Source: Sphingomonadales bacterium (lineage in GTDB: Bacteria; Pseudomonadota; Alphaproteobacteria; Sphingomonadales; Sphingomonadaceae). Taken from it: a stretch of 64,000 bases of DNA. The DNA lies in assembly GCA_027485735.1 (NCBI GenBank), contig JAIXQM010000194.1:94395-158394 (forward strand), given 5' to 3'. A model generated the notes under the pieces. It ran no database searches, was not told the DNA's origin, and worked only from the letters and a program-made list of their open reading frames with translations. Made by a program: the position numbers and the translations under genes. Within the stretch, counting starts at the first letter, position 1, and every line of letters begins with the position of its first letter. Positions 37,151 to 44,753 of this stretch are shown in pieces.

Positions 37151-38323
37151 CTACTGGCGAACCTCTCCAGCCGCAAGGCGAGAACGGTCCGCGGCGGCTG
37201 CAATACGTTCGGCTGCGGCCGTGACGCTAGCCACATCCTGATAGCGATGACACAAAATTCGGATGACCTGAGCCGCGTCCGCTTCGGAAAATCCAATTGC
37301 TTCAAGGACATGAGACTGCTTTATCTGACCGGATGTGCAAGCAGAACCGGTCGACAGAGAAACGTCGCGGCTGACCATCGCACACAAACGATCGGCATCG
37401 ACGCCATCGAGCAGGAGCGCGGCGCTGCCAGGTACTACACCTGCTTCGCCGGTGATCCGCCGAAACCGCAACTGGCGCGAGGTGAGACCGTCGAGCACCG
37501 TATCAATCAAGGTTTTGCTATGGAAGGAATCTTCGGCCAGCCGGGTTCGGGCAATGTGCGCCGCGGCACCAAAGCCGGCGATCAGCGCTACCGGTTCTGT
37601 GCCCGGCCGCATCATATCCTGCTGTCCGCCGCCGTGCATGAGCGGCATCGGCCTGGGCGCATGCGCTGCGACATAAAGCGCGCCGATACCCATGGGGCCG
37701 TAGCATTTATGCGCCGAAAGACTGAGATAATCGAGATCGAGGTCGAGCACATCGATCGCGATCTTGCCTGCAGCTTGTGCCGCGTCGCTATGGACCAGGG
37801 CACCGGCGGCATGGGCGAGCGCCGCGGCTTCGGCGACCGGCTGGATGCCCCCGGTTTCATTATTGACCATCATGATCGAGACCAGCAGCACATCGTCGCC
37901 GAGCAGGGCTTCGAATTGGGCGAGGTCAAGGCGTCCGTCACGTGTCACCGGGGCAATGCTGAGCTCGAAGCCCTGTGCCTCGAGCACATTAGCTGGTTCA
38001 AGCACGGCCTTATGTTCGATCGCCGACACGATGATCCGGCGCTTGTGCGGATACAGCGTCGCCGCGCGCTGCGCGACGCCGAGCAGCGCCAGATTATTGG
38101 CTTCGGTGGCACCGGCCGTGAAGATGACTTCGGAAGGCGCCGCGCCGATCAGCGCAGCGACTTCGGCTCGACCATGCGCGATCTGCCGCGCCGCCCGTTC
38201 GCCCGACACGTTGGGCGAGCCGGCATTGCCTGGCTGTGCCCACACCTGCAGCATGGCATCGCGCGCTTCGGGTGCGAGCGGCAGGGTGGCAAAGCCGTCG
38301 AGATAAATGGGCGCTTCGATCAT
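37151..38323 (-). CDS. sspA: SspA, cysteine desulfurase (NifS/IscS type)
   Basis: A 390-residue PLP-dependent enzyme that takes sulfur from cysteine. It begins IYLDGFATLPLAPEAR, has FTAGATEANNLAL, HSDAAQAAGK, the PLP-binding lysine in LSAHKCYGPMG, and the persulfide cysteine in TGSACTSGQIKQSH. ATG 38323 was chosen; a GTG lies one codon upstream. SspA supplies sulfur to SspD for backbone modification. In some genomes the function is provided by the housekeeping IscS, but here the gene leads the sspBCD operon, so the module is self-contained on the plasmid. Confidence 0.85.
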   Translation of the reverse strand: MIEAPIYLDGFATLPLAPEARDAMLQVWAQPGNAGSPNVSGERAARQIAHGRAEVAALIGAAPSEVIFTAGATEANNLALLGVAQRAATLYPHKRRIIVSAIEHKAVLEPANVLEAQGFELSIAPVTRDGRLDLAQFEALLGDDVLLVSIMMVNNETGGIQPVAEAAALAHAAGALVHSDAAQAAGKIAIDVLDLDLDYLSLSAHKCYGPMGIGALYVAAHAPRPMPLMHGGGQQDMMRPGTEPVALIAGFGAAAHIARTRLAEDSFHSKTLIDTVLDGLTSRQLRFRRITGEAGVVPGSAALLLDGVDADRLCAMVSRDVSLSTGSACTSGQIKQSHVLEAIGFSEADAAQVIRILCHRYQDVASVTAAAERIAAAADRSRLAAGEVRQ

Positions 38324-38386
38324 CACGCACGCCCGCGCATGGCGGAAGACACCATGCTATGGTTTGCAGAGAGGAGCGCGTGATTC

Positions 38387-38812
38387 ATGAACGATGATGT
38401 AGCCGCTGAAGAGCGGGATCAGAAGGCGATTTATGAGCAACGCTGCGAAGACTTTCGTTCGCTCAACGGTTTCCTGTGGCAATCGCCGTTGATCATCATG
38501 ACGTTGACCGGCGGTTTGTGGTTCGCGGTCGCGAGTTTTGCACTGAGCGATAGCGCCCGAACCATGTTGCTGGTCTTCGCCGGCCTTGCCAATCTGCTGA
38601 TGATCGGTGCGCTCATTCGCCTGCGCTGGGTGATGCAAAGCGTGCTGCGCGATATTCGCCGCTATGACGGCAAACACCGGATCGGCGGCAATTACATAAT
38701 CGTCGGCATTTTTTCGGCGCTGCTCGCGATGACGGCCTTCGGCTCCTTTGTGGCGAGCTCCCATCCAGCCGCCTATTTCACGAAGACCGCAGCGGCGATG
38801 GCGGCTGACTGA
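38387..38812 (+). CDS. Small two-segment membrane protein
   Basis: A 141-residue protein transcribed divergently from sspA. The ATG follows GAGGAG. The first half contains the hydrophobic segments SPLIIMTLTGGLWFAVASFA and TMLLVFAGLANLLMIGAL, and a third is near residue 105 (YIIVGIFSALLAMTAFGSFV). Charged ends suggest N-in topology. I know no family. It overlaps the methyltransferase by one base (TGATG). Membrane proteins often serve as effectors in abortive-infection systems, but nothing here shows that role. Confidence 0.6.
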   Translation: MNDDVAAEERDQKAIYEQRCEDFRSLNGFLWQSPLIIMTLTGGLWFAVASFALSDSARTMLLVFAGLANLLMIGALIRLRWVMQSVLRDIRRYDGKHRIGGNYIIVGIFSALLAMTAFGSFVASSHPAAYFTKTAAAMAAD

Positions 38813-39417
38813 TGAGCTTGTCGGATCATCTCGACGCCCCGGATTATTTTAACCGCGACGCGGCTGTCTTTGCCGCGCGCTATGATTCGGTGTCGTTCAA
38901 TGCGGTCCATCCCTTGCTGTCACGGCATCTGCCAGCATCCGGGCAGGCGCTCGATATCGGTGCCGGCAGCGGGCGCGATGCGCGCGCTATGGCGGCCCGC
39001 GGACTTGAGGTCACCGCGGTCGAACCCTCCGAGGGTCTGCGCGCGATCGGTGAGGCCAATAGCCATGGCATCCGCTGGATCGATGATCGCTTGCCGCGGC
39101 TTGCGCGTCTTGGCGGCACCGGGGAGCAGTACGACTTCATCCTGTGTTCGGCGGTCATCATGCTGCTCGCGCCTGCCGATTTGTACCCGGCCTTCATTTC
39201 GATGGCGGAACTGCTTGGCGAAGGAGGCAAATTGGGGCTGAATTTGCGCGAGCCGGGAGCTAGTGAGCCTGCCGAGCTGTTCTTTGCGCACACCGATGCG
39301 GATGTTCTGGCAGCCACGCGCTCGGCAGGCCTGGTCTGTATCGATCGAGGTGAGGCTGGAGATGCGATCGGTCGTTCGGCCTATCGCTGGCGCAGCTTTG
39401 TCTTTGCACGCGGCTGA
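38812..39417 (+). CDS. Class I SAM-dependent methyltransferase
   Basis: A 201-residue methyltransferase. The SAM-binding motif I is ALDIGAGSGRDARAMAARG, motif II VTAVEPSEG, and further motifs are YDFILCSAVIMLL and GGKLGLNLREPG. The substrate is not evident; the absence of DPPY or NPPY motifs argues against DNA adenine or cytosine N-methylation, so a small molecule or protein is more likely. It is coupled to the membrane protein gene and sits next to the phosphorothioation operon. Whether it belongs to the same system is unknown. Confidence 0.75.
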   Translation: MSLSDHLDAPDYFNRDAAVFAARYDSVSFNAVHPLLSRHLPASGQALDIGAGSGRDARAMAARGLEVTAVEPSEGLRAIGEANSHGIRWIDDRLPRLARLGGTGEQYDFILCSAVIMLLAPADLYPAFISMAELLGEGGKLGLNLREPGASEPAELFFAHTDADVLAATRSAGLVCIDRGEAGDAIGRSAYRWRSFVFARG

Positions 39418-39723
39418 GCGTTGCTGTCGAAAATCTAGCTTTTGATCAGTCGTCCGAGCCTCAGGTGTAAAGCGCGGCATTTCCCCAATTGAGGATGCTG
39501 CCTGCGGCTGTTCGGGCAGCCTCGACGTCCAGCCGGTCCAGCGCAGACACCAGTTGCGATGGACTTACAAGCATTTGGGCGAGGTCCAGGCTGGCAAGGC
39601 CGCCACGGTTCTGGGCCGCGCCGCCGCTGCAGACGTTCAGCACCAGCAACCGACGATCCTCGTTCGGAACAAACCGGTCAGGTGATAGCGGCTCGGCGCG
39701 CCGCGCGACGGCCGACCGGAAAG
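39418..39723. other. Gene-poor segment, probable remnant
   Basis: Around 300 bp with no complete gene. The minus strand holds an open frame (39,649-39,461) with LAQMLVSPSQLVSALDRL that reads like coding sequence but is only 62 residues long. The plus frame through 39,559-39,723 leads into the HNH remnant and may be its decayed N-terminal part. Confidence 0.35.
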
Positions 39724-39954
39724 ATGGTCATTGCGCACCATACTGTGCCCAAAAGCCGGGGAGGGCGCGACACGGAGCCTATGCACCCGATTTGCCAGCA
39801 GATGCTGATCGCCTATTTCACCAATTCCGAACTGCAGCGCTATGGGATGGATGTGGAGGGCTTGCTGGCTGACCCTGGCGTTCGCAAATTCGTCGATTGG
39901 GTGGCGAACAAGGACCCCGATTTCACCGCGACCATGACCAAGAAGCAGCGGTAG
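39724..39954 (+). pseudogene. HNH endonuclease, C-terminal remnant
   Basis: The 76 residues from an ATG at 39724 (MVIAHHTVPKSRGGRD, HPICQQMLIAYFT, LADPGVRKFVDWV, KDPDF) match the C-terminal half of small HNH-type endonucleases, including the paired histidines and the HPICQ piece. The upstream half with the first zinc ligands is not seen in any frame, so the gene is probably broken. It ends about 60 bp before the left end of the transposon, which may have contributed to its decay. Confidence 0.5.
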
Positions 39955-40016
39955 CCGGTCCGGAATCTTGATAATCAGAAGTATGTTAAATAATATCAGA
40001 CGCTTGTGGTTGGCTG

Positions 40017-40044
40017 TGTCACTGTAGCGAAATAGATGAGACTC
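40017..40044 (+). repeat. Left terminal inverted repeat
   Basis: It begins TGTCACTGTA and continues with the transposase-site core GCGAAATAGATGAGACTC at 40,027-40,044. The tniQ stop codon (40,019-40,021) falls inside it. Confidence 0.8.
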
Positions 40045-41116
40045 CCTCGGAATTTCGCCTTTCTGCCAAATTTTGGGGTGAGATTGTTCGCTCATGTGCG
40101 CGAAATAGCTGCGACTCAAATTCGATCGGATGGGCTTCGCTAATGGCGGCGCGAAGTGGTTCCCTGACGCAATCCGGTAAACCGCTGGAGCCTTGGGTGA
40201 GCCTGGCGCGCTGTGCCGGGTTTAGAAATTCGACCAAGTTAGAAAACGCATTTGCGCGCAGATCAAATGGCAGCGGCTGCTCGCGCGCGAGCGCCGTCAG
40301 CGAATCCGGTTTGAGAAGCAAGTGCCCGATTGCGGCCATTACGGATGCCCTTGTCCGCACGTGCTCGCCAGCAAGTGCAGCAAGCACACCTTCACTAAAC
40401 GGCTCACTAATATAAAATGACTCACGGCCGCGGCTCCCTGCTTCATCGAAGTGACGAGCAAAACTTGCAAAGCCGGTTCCGGAGCGCCAGCACACCGGTG
40501 CAGCAAGAGCGTCGATGCTTTTGAGAAAATCACCAGCATTGCCTATTCTCCAGGCTGATCCGGGTGATCGCCCGATGGCAACTCGCCGGAAAGCTGCCCC
40601 ACATATCGTAAGCAATTTCGAAGGCGGCGTCGCTGCCCGCAGACGGCCGCCACCACCGAGGCGTTGACCTTGTCCGAGTCGGAGCTTGGCCCCGTCAAAT
40701 TGCCAATCAAAGCCGCGCAGATCGAGAAGGTGCCTTGCGTGGCGTGGACACGTTACGGTCCAGATCGACGCAGCGAAGCCAGTGAGCCAGTGATCTTCCT
40801 CGGCGTCTTCATTCTCGACCAGACAAGCAGCACAGGCCGCGCCCCTCAGACCCGTGTTTGGTAACGCATTGAGAATGTGGTCGCGTCTCAGGCGATGCAA
40901 CGGCCGGGCGAGCGTCTTGATGTCAGCATGGCTAATGCCCGACACCTCGGACAAGCGGTGCACCACTTCGGTGGACGGGTTGAGATCGTCAACCGGGCCT
41001 TCTCCCAACCAGGCCCAGAAGGTTTCGGCATCGACGAAGTTATGCGCGGCTAGGCGCGCAACCCACGATGAGAGCGCCTCACCGGCATATGGACGTGGCG
41101 CTAACGGGAGCCGCAT
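40019..41116 (-). CDS. tniQ: TniQ, target-selection protein of the transposon
   Basis: A 365-residue TniQ/TnsD-family protein. The N-terminal conserved segment is PLAPRPYAGEALSSWVARLA; a zinc site is formed by CAACLVEN and CPRHARHLL (about residues 92-125). The protein would help choose target DNA and recruit the TniB ATPase. Its gene is the last of three on the transposon, with two bases between it and tniB, and its final codons lie in the left terminal repeat. Confidence 0.8.
   Translation of the reverse strand: MRLPLAPRPYAGEALSSWVARLAAHNFVDAETFWAWLGEGPVDDLNPSTEVVHRLSEVSGISHADIKTLARPLHRLRRDHILNALPNTGLRGAACAACLVENEDAEEDHWLTGFAASIWTVTCPRHARHLLDLRGFDWQFDGAKLRLGQGQRLGGGGRLRAATPPSKLLTICGAAFRRVAIGRSPGSAWRIGNAGDFLKSIDALAAPVCWRSGTGFASFARHFDEAGSRGRESFYISEPFSEGVLAALAGEHVRTRASVMAAIGHLLLKPDSLTALAREQPLPFDLRANAFSNLVEFLNPAQRARLTQGSSGLPDCVREPLRAAISEAHPIEFESQLFRAHERTISPQNLAERRNSEGVSSISLQ
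40100..40117 (+). repeat. Internal transposase-binding-like site, left end
   Basis: GCGAAATAGCTGCGACTC, 16 of 18 bases identical to the terminal core, in the same orientation and 73 bp further in. It lies within the tniQ coding end. Confidence 0.65.
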
Positions 41117-41118
41117 AA

Positions 41119-42003
41119 TCAGCCTGCGGTCGCTTTGGCGCCGCGGCGCATCATGCCAGCAGTATGGATGTGACGGGTCACTACCGCCGAGTGAAGCAGG
41201 TCGATGGTGATCTGCTCGGACGCGTCGTCGATTGCCCGGACGGCCGCGGCGTTAAGCAGTCGGAACGTCTTGCCCGGGCTGCCCGCGGTGAGATCGTGAA
41301 CGGCGGCCACCATGGCGTCATCACATAGCGATTGGCGTTGCAGCGGCAGATACGCGATCACCGCCTGCACGATCGCCGCATAGTCGGCGTCGTTGCGCAG
41401 CCGCGTCAGCTTGAGCGGCTGCGACCGTCCCTCGACTTGCGGATCCGACATGACGGCATTCAGCGCCTCGGCCGTGCCGAAAAACGCGAACGAGAGTGCG
41501 AGTTGGTTTGCCAGGCGGCGCAGCGCGGCCAATGTCCGCCGCTGCGCCGTGGCACTGCCAATTGTAAGGTTGTTGGTTTCGTCGATGATCAGAAGCCGGG
41601 TGTCGAGACGCTCGAGTTGCGCATAGGTGGCGCTCTCGAGTTCAACGACCTGGCCTCGTGGGATCGGTGCGCCGATCGCCCGAAGGATGGCAGCATACAA
41701 GCGCCGCTCGTCGGCTTCTGGTGGCGCTTCCAACGCCACCACTTCGGCCTTCTTTCGGCCGGTCTGCTCATCAATCGTCGCATCGCGTCCACGCATGAAC
41801 TTCTTCAGGATCGTGGTCTTTCCGATGTCCGGTTCGCCAAATACAAGCAGCGACGGCATCCGGGTCCGCCGCGCACCCCGGAGCAACTCGCCCAAGCGCT
41901 CAATGGCTGCGACGCCTTGCGAATAGTTGACCCAGCGATCGCGCAAGATCAGTTCGACACGCGCCTCCGCGTCACTGCCAGAGGGTTTCGCCGCAGCTAC
42001 CAT
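41119..42003 (-). CDS. tniB: TniB, AAA+ ATPase of the transposon
   Basis: A 294-residue TnsC/TniB-type ATPase. Walker A is FGEPDIGKTTIL and Walker B LLIIDETNNL, with the sensor region FAFFGTAEALNAV. It would mark the target by forming a filament on DNA and passing the signal from TniQ to TniA. Start and stop are tight against its neighbours (7 bp overlap with tniA). Confidence 0.85.
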   Translation of the reverse strand: MVAAAKPSGSDAEARVELILRDRWVNYSQGVAAIERLGELLRGARRTRMPSLLVFGEPDIGKTTILKKFMRGRDATIDEQTGRKKAEVVALEAPPEADERRLYAAILRAIGAPIPRGQVVELESATYAQLERLDTRLLIIDETNNLTIGSATAQRRTLAALRRLANQLALSFAFFGTAEALNAVMSDPQVEGRSQPLKLTRLRNDADYAAIVQAVIAYLPLQRQSLCDDAMVAAVHDLTAGSPGKTFRLLNAAAVRAIDDASEQITIDLLHSAVVTRHIHTAGMMRRGAKATAG

Positions 42004-43622
42004 TGCTCGATCGCGCCGACGTCAACGGCGATACTTATTGGCTCGTCGACTGCGGGCAACACTCTTGGGACGGCCGTCTGTCCGGGGTCTGTCGCCGGAC
42101 TTTGCCCCCGAATGCGGCGTTCTGCATTCAGCCGTTCGCGGCGGGTCATGCGTTGGCCTTGCGCCACGAGCTCGGCGTTGGCTTGCCGCGCCGCGATCAA
42201 GGCGGCCTCGTCGATGCTTGCCCGGCCTTCGGCAACAAGTGCGCGCCGGGCTGCCCGGATTTCCCAGAGTGCCAGCGGCGGGTTGGCCAAATTGCGGTAG
42301 CGGATCGTTTGAAAACCCTCCTCACCGCGCAGGAAAACGCGTGACATATCGCGGGGATCGTAATGGATCAGTACGCGTCGCTCGCCGCCATCGAACAGCG
42401 TCGCGAGGAACGGCTCGTAATAGCTGATGCCGTGCAAAGTGATCCCCTGCCTCCCAATGAGTCGCAGCACGGCCGGCAAATACTCTATTGCGAGCTGATC
42501 CGGGTTGGCAGGCTTTCGCGGCGTCCATGCTTTTCCACCTGGTGCCTCCAGCCATGCCACGAGCGGTGGACGCCCGGTCGTCGAATGGATCCGCCGATTG
42601 TAGTCGCAGGCGACGTAACGCCAGACCCACGTCTCCAACTCATCCATTGTCAGCGCCGCAGTTTTGTCGCTGTTATACTCTCCGCGCCGCTTTGGATTGG
42701 AAAACGTCGTGCCGGGCAGCAGGTGGAGCGCCGTCTGAGCCGTTCCGATCAGCCGCTCGATGTGGCCGCCATAACGGGGGCGGCGAACCGGCCGCCTGAT
42801 CGTTTCGATGCCGAGATTTGCACAGGCGCGCGCAAAAGCCTCGCTCCGGAAGTCGCTGCCGTTGTCGGAGTGAAGGGCGTCCGGTAGGCCGCCTGCGGGC
42901 CAATCGCCCGTTATACCCCGCTCATTCAACGCCTCCGTCTTGGGCAGAATCGCATGGCGCAGCGCCAGGCCAACCGATACAACCGAAGGTGCTTCCAGCG
43001 AGACATGAAGCCCAGGAATGAGGCGAGATGCCACGTCAATGACCAGCGTCAGGCAAGGTCGCCCGATCGGCTGCCGGTTTTTACTGTCGACCACAATTAC
43101 GTCCATCGGCGAATGGTCAATCTGCCAGACCGCGTTGGGCTGATCGATCGTGTATTGCCCCGGTCGTACCGTAAGCGCCTCAGCCGCCCCTGCGCCCAGT
43201 CTCCTACGCGCCGCTCGTCGGCGACTTAAGCGTGCGACCCGCCTCGCGATCGTAGTGCGTGCAGGCGCCGGCTCTCCGGCCTTGGAACAACGCATTATGA
43301 TCTCGCGGTGCAGATCGGACAGGCTGCACGCGGGCTGAGCTAGGTAAAAGCTCTCGATCGCCGAGGACACGATTTCCTCGACAGCGTTCGGCAAGCGGCT
43401 CACTTGCGATCTCCATCCTCGAGGTTGCGCTACGATGGAGTCGACTGTCCCGGCATTTCTGAAGCGACGCAGAAGCCGATAAAGTGTTGAAGCACTGATG
43501 CCGAGTTCGCGCGCCTGCTCTTCGACCTCGGCGCGGGTCGTCCGCGGGGTCTCGGCCAACCGACGCAACGCCGGTCGACGCTCAAGCGCCGTTTGCCAGC
43601 GAGCCTCGTCGGCCGCCTTCAT
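41997..43622 (-). CDS. tniA: TniA, DDE transposase
   Basis: A 541-residue transposase of the TnsB/TniA family with an rve-type catalytic domain. The DDE residues are D in WQIDHSPMDVIVV, D in LHSDNGSDFRSEA, and E in GHIERLIGTAQT. Helix-turn-helix segments precede it (EEQARELGISASTLYRLLRRF) and a Mu-type C-terminal beta-barrel follows (IHYDPRDMSRVFL). The active site looks complete, so the element may still be mobile. A site resembling the terminal repeat lies 85-102 bp upstream of its start. Confidence 0.88.
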   Translation of the reverse strand: MKAADEARWQTALERRPALRRLAETPRTTRAEVEEQARELGISASTLYRLLRRFRNAGTVDSIVAQPRGWRSQVSRLPNAVEEIVSSAIESFYLAQPACSLSDLHREIIMRCSKAGEPAPARTTIARRVARLSRRRAARRRLGAGAAEALTVRPGQYTIDQPNAVWQIDHSPMDVIVVDSKNRQPIGRPCLTLVIDVASRLIPGLHVSLEAPSVVSVGLALRHAILPKTEALNERGITGDWPAGGLPDALHSDNGSDFRSEAFARACANLGIETIRRPVRRPRYGGHIERLIGTAQTALHLLPGTTFSNPKRRGEYNSDKTAALTMDELETWVWRYVACDYNRRIHSTTGRPPLVAWLEAPGGKAWTPRKPANPDQLAIEYLPAVLRLIGRQGITLHGISYYEPFLATLFDGGERRVLIHYDPRDMSRVFLRGEEGFQTIRYRNLANPPLALWEIRAARRALVAEGRASIDEAALIAARQANAELVAQGQRMTRRERLNAERRIRGQSPATDPGQTAVPRVLPAVDEPISIAVDVGAIEQW

Positions 43623-43706
43623 TGCTCACATTGCCGGTCGAGACATACCAACATGGCGATCACTTTGCGAACAAGCAATCATACCACAGCGTGTGCTCAT
43701 GATGTA

Positions 43707-43724
43707 GCGGAATAGATGAGATTC
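43707..43724 (+). promoter_or_regulatory. Transposase-site-like repeat upstream of tniA
   Basis: GCGGAATAGATGAGATTC matches the left-end core at 16 of 18 positions. It lies in the tniA promoter region and points in the opposite direction to the other right-end sites, which fits an operator for transposase autoregulation better than an end-synapsis site. Confidence 0.55.
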
Positions 43725-43768
43725 TTGCAAGACAGCGGGCAACCCATCGCGACATGCGACTCTGCGCT

Positions 43769-43786
43769 CAGTCGCATTTAATTTGC
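43769..43786 (-). repeat. Internal transposase-binding-like site, right end
   Basis: Minus-strand reading GCAAATTAAATGCGACTG, 14 of 18 identical to the right terminal core and 58 bp inside it. Each end of the transposon therefore has two sites pointing outward. Confidence 0.55.
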
Positions 43787-43826
43787 TCATTCAGATCAAG
43801 CGTCATCAAAGACTTAGCCACCGCGC

Positions 43827-43854
43827 GAGTCTCATTTATTTCGCTGCAATGACA
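43827..43854 (-). repeat. Right terminal inverted repeat
   Basis: Minus-strand reading begins TGTCATTGCA and contains GCGAAATAAATGAGACTC. It supplies the last codons and the stop (43,838-43,836) of the adjoining nucleotidyltransferase gene. Confidence 0.8.
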
Positions 43855-44753
43855 CCGCCGAGCAGTGGCAGCACGATTCTTGATACTAAGTCGCTCGCCT
43901 GGCGTTGGCGTAATATGCGTCGATCGCGTTGCCCTTCTTCATCCTCATCGTCGTCTTCAAAACGCGCTGCGGCTACCGCGCCATCCTTTTCGTAACCTTC
44001 GCTGTTTCCGTCATTGCAAAATTTTGAGGCCAGTACCTTCAGCGCCATGACGATCGTTTCATGGTACTTGCCAGCAAGAGCTTCGTGGAATGCCGCCTGC
44101 ACTGCTTCAATTCCGCCTTCAGCGTGCTCCAGGCAATATGTCAGGTCATGCGCATCCTTGCGCTCGAACCGTTGTTCGAGGGCAAATGCCTTTAAACAGG
44201 TAAAGCTAACCACATTGGCATATCTCACGACTTCAGTTGCTTTGCCGTTATCCCCAAGGAGTTCGGCCGTGATTTCAACTGAGTCGTACAATTCGAAGAC
44301 CATCGATGAGTGCGGGATATTGAGCGCGGAAACATTGCCCTCGCTGGGTAGCACCTGCAGTTTTCCACCAGCGACGTCAGGCGCGTCAGCAAGAAACTCG
44401 AGGTAGATGGTAGCCGCACCTGTGAATTCAGCTTTCCAGCGCCAAGACTGTTTTTCGCCTTTGTCGTTTTCCGCCCTCTCAAAGCCCATAGCCTTGAGAT
44501 TTTCCTCGAGCGTTCGGTAGGCATCAGCATCTGCCAAGATCTTTAGGTCAACCACGACATCGACATCGCCGGTGCCGGCATGGCGTGGCACGTGCGGTGG
44601 GCGTGCCTTGATAAGATATCTTGGCGTGAGCCCACCAATCAAAAAAACGGATTCCTTTAGAGGTCCGATCCCGCGCAACAGGCTGACGAGCACGCGTTCG
44701 CATGCATCAGTGACGGGTGAACTATAGCCGTCGATCGTGGTTGGCTTTGCCAT
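43836..44753 (-). CDS. AbiEii-like nucleotidyltransferase (C-terminus replaced by transposon)
   Basis: A 305-residue nucleotidyltransferase-fold protein. The signature is FLIGGLTPRYLI followed by GTGDVDVVVDL, that is, the GG...DxD active site of AbiEii/AbiGii-type toxins. A C-terminal acidic tract (EDDDEDEEG) lies near residue 270. The transposon's right repeat provides the last five residues and the stop, so the original C-terminus is lost; the folded core seems whole. It follows the AbiEi-like gene with no gap, as type IV toxin-antitoxin pairs do. Such toxins modify tRNA or GTP-binding targets. Confidence 0.7.
   Translation of the reverse strand: MAKPTTIDGYSSPVTDACERVLVSLLRGIGPLKESVFLIGGLTPRYLIKARPPHVPRHAGTGDVDVVVDLKILADADAYRTLEENLKAMGFERAENDKGEKQSWRWKAEFTGAATIYLEFLADAPDVAGGKLQVLPSEGNVSALNIPHSSMVFELYDSVEITAELLGDNGKATEVVRYANVVSFTCLKAFALEQRFERKDAHDLTYCLEHAEGGIEAVQAAFHEALAGKYHETIVMALKVLASKFCNDGNSEGYEKDGAVAAARFEDDDEDEEGQRDRRILRQRQASDLVSRIVLPLLGGVIAAK

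Larger units (their letters stand above)
40017..43854. mobile_element. TniA-TniB-TniQ transposon (Tn402/Tn7-like), 3.84 kb
   Basis: A complete transposon bounded by 28-bp terminal inverted repeats that both begin TGTCA, the usual end of Tn402 and Tn5053 elements, and match at 25 of 28 positions. It holds only tniA, tniB and tniQ on the minus strand; the resolvase tniR found in most Tn402-family elements is absent. No cargo is carried. The flanking 5-bp sequences (GGCTG left, CCGCC right) are not duplicates, so either the insertion was followed by rearrangement or one flank has changed. Confidence 0.8.

Noticed and set aside
22120..38323. Classical DndABCDE-DptFGH system
   Set aside because: No DndD (SMC-like) or DndE gene is present; a DUF4007-like gene and a different large ATPase stand in their place, which fits SspBCD better.
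37004..38383. 459-residue plus-strand frame opposite sspA
   Set aside because: The minus frame is a clear cysteine desulfurase with PLP lysine and persulfide cysteine; the plus frame has no recognisable motif.
40012..43859. 5-bp target duplication for the transposon
   Set aside because: The flanks GGCTG and CCGCC are not alike, so no duplication can be claimed.
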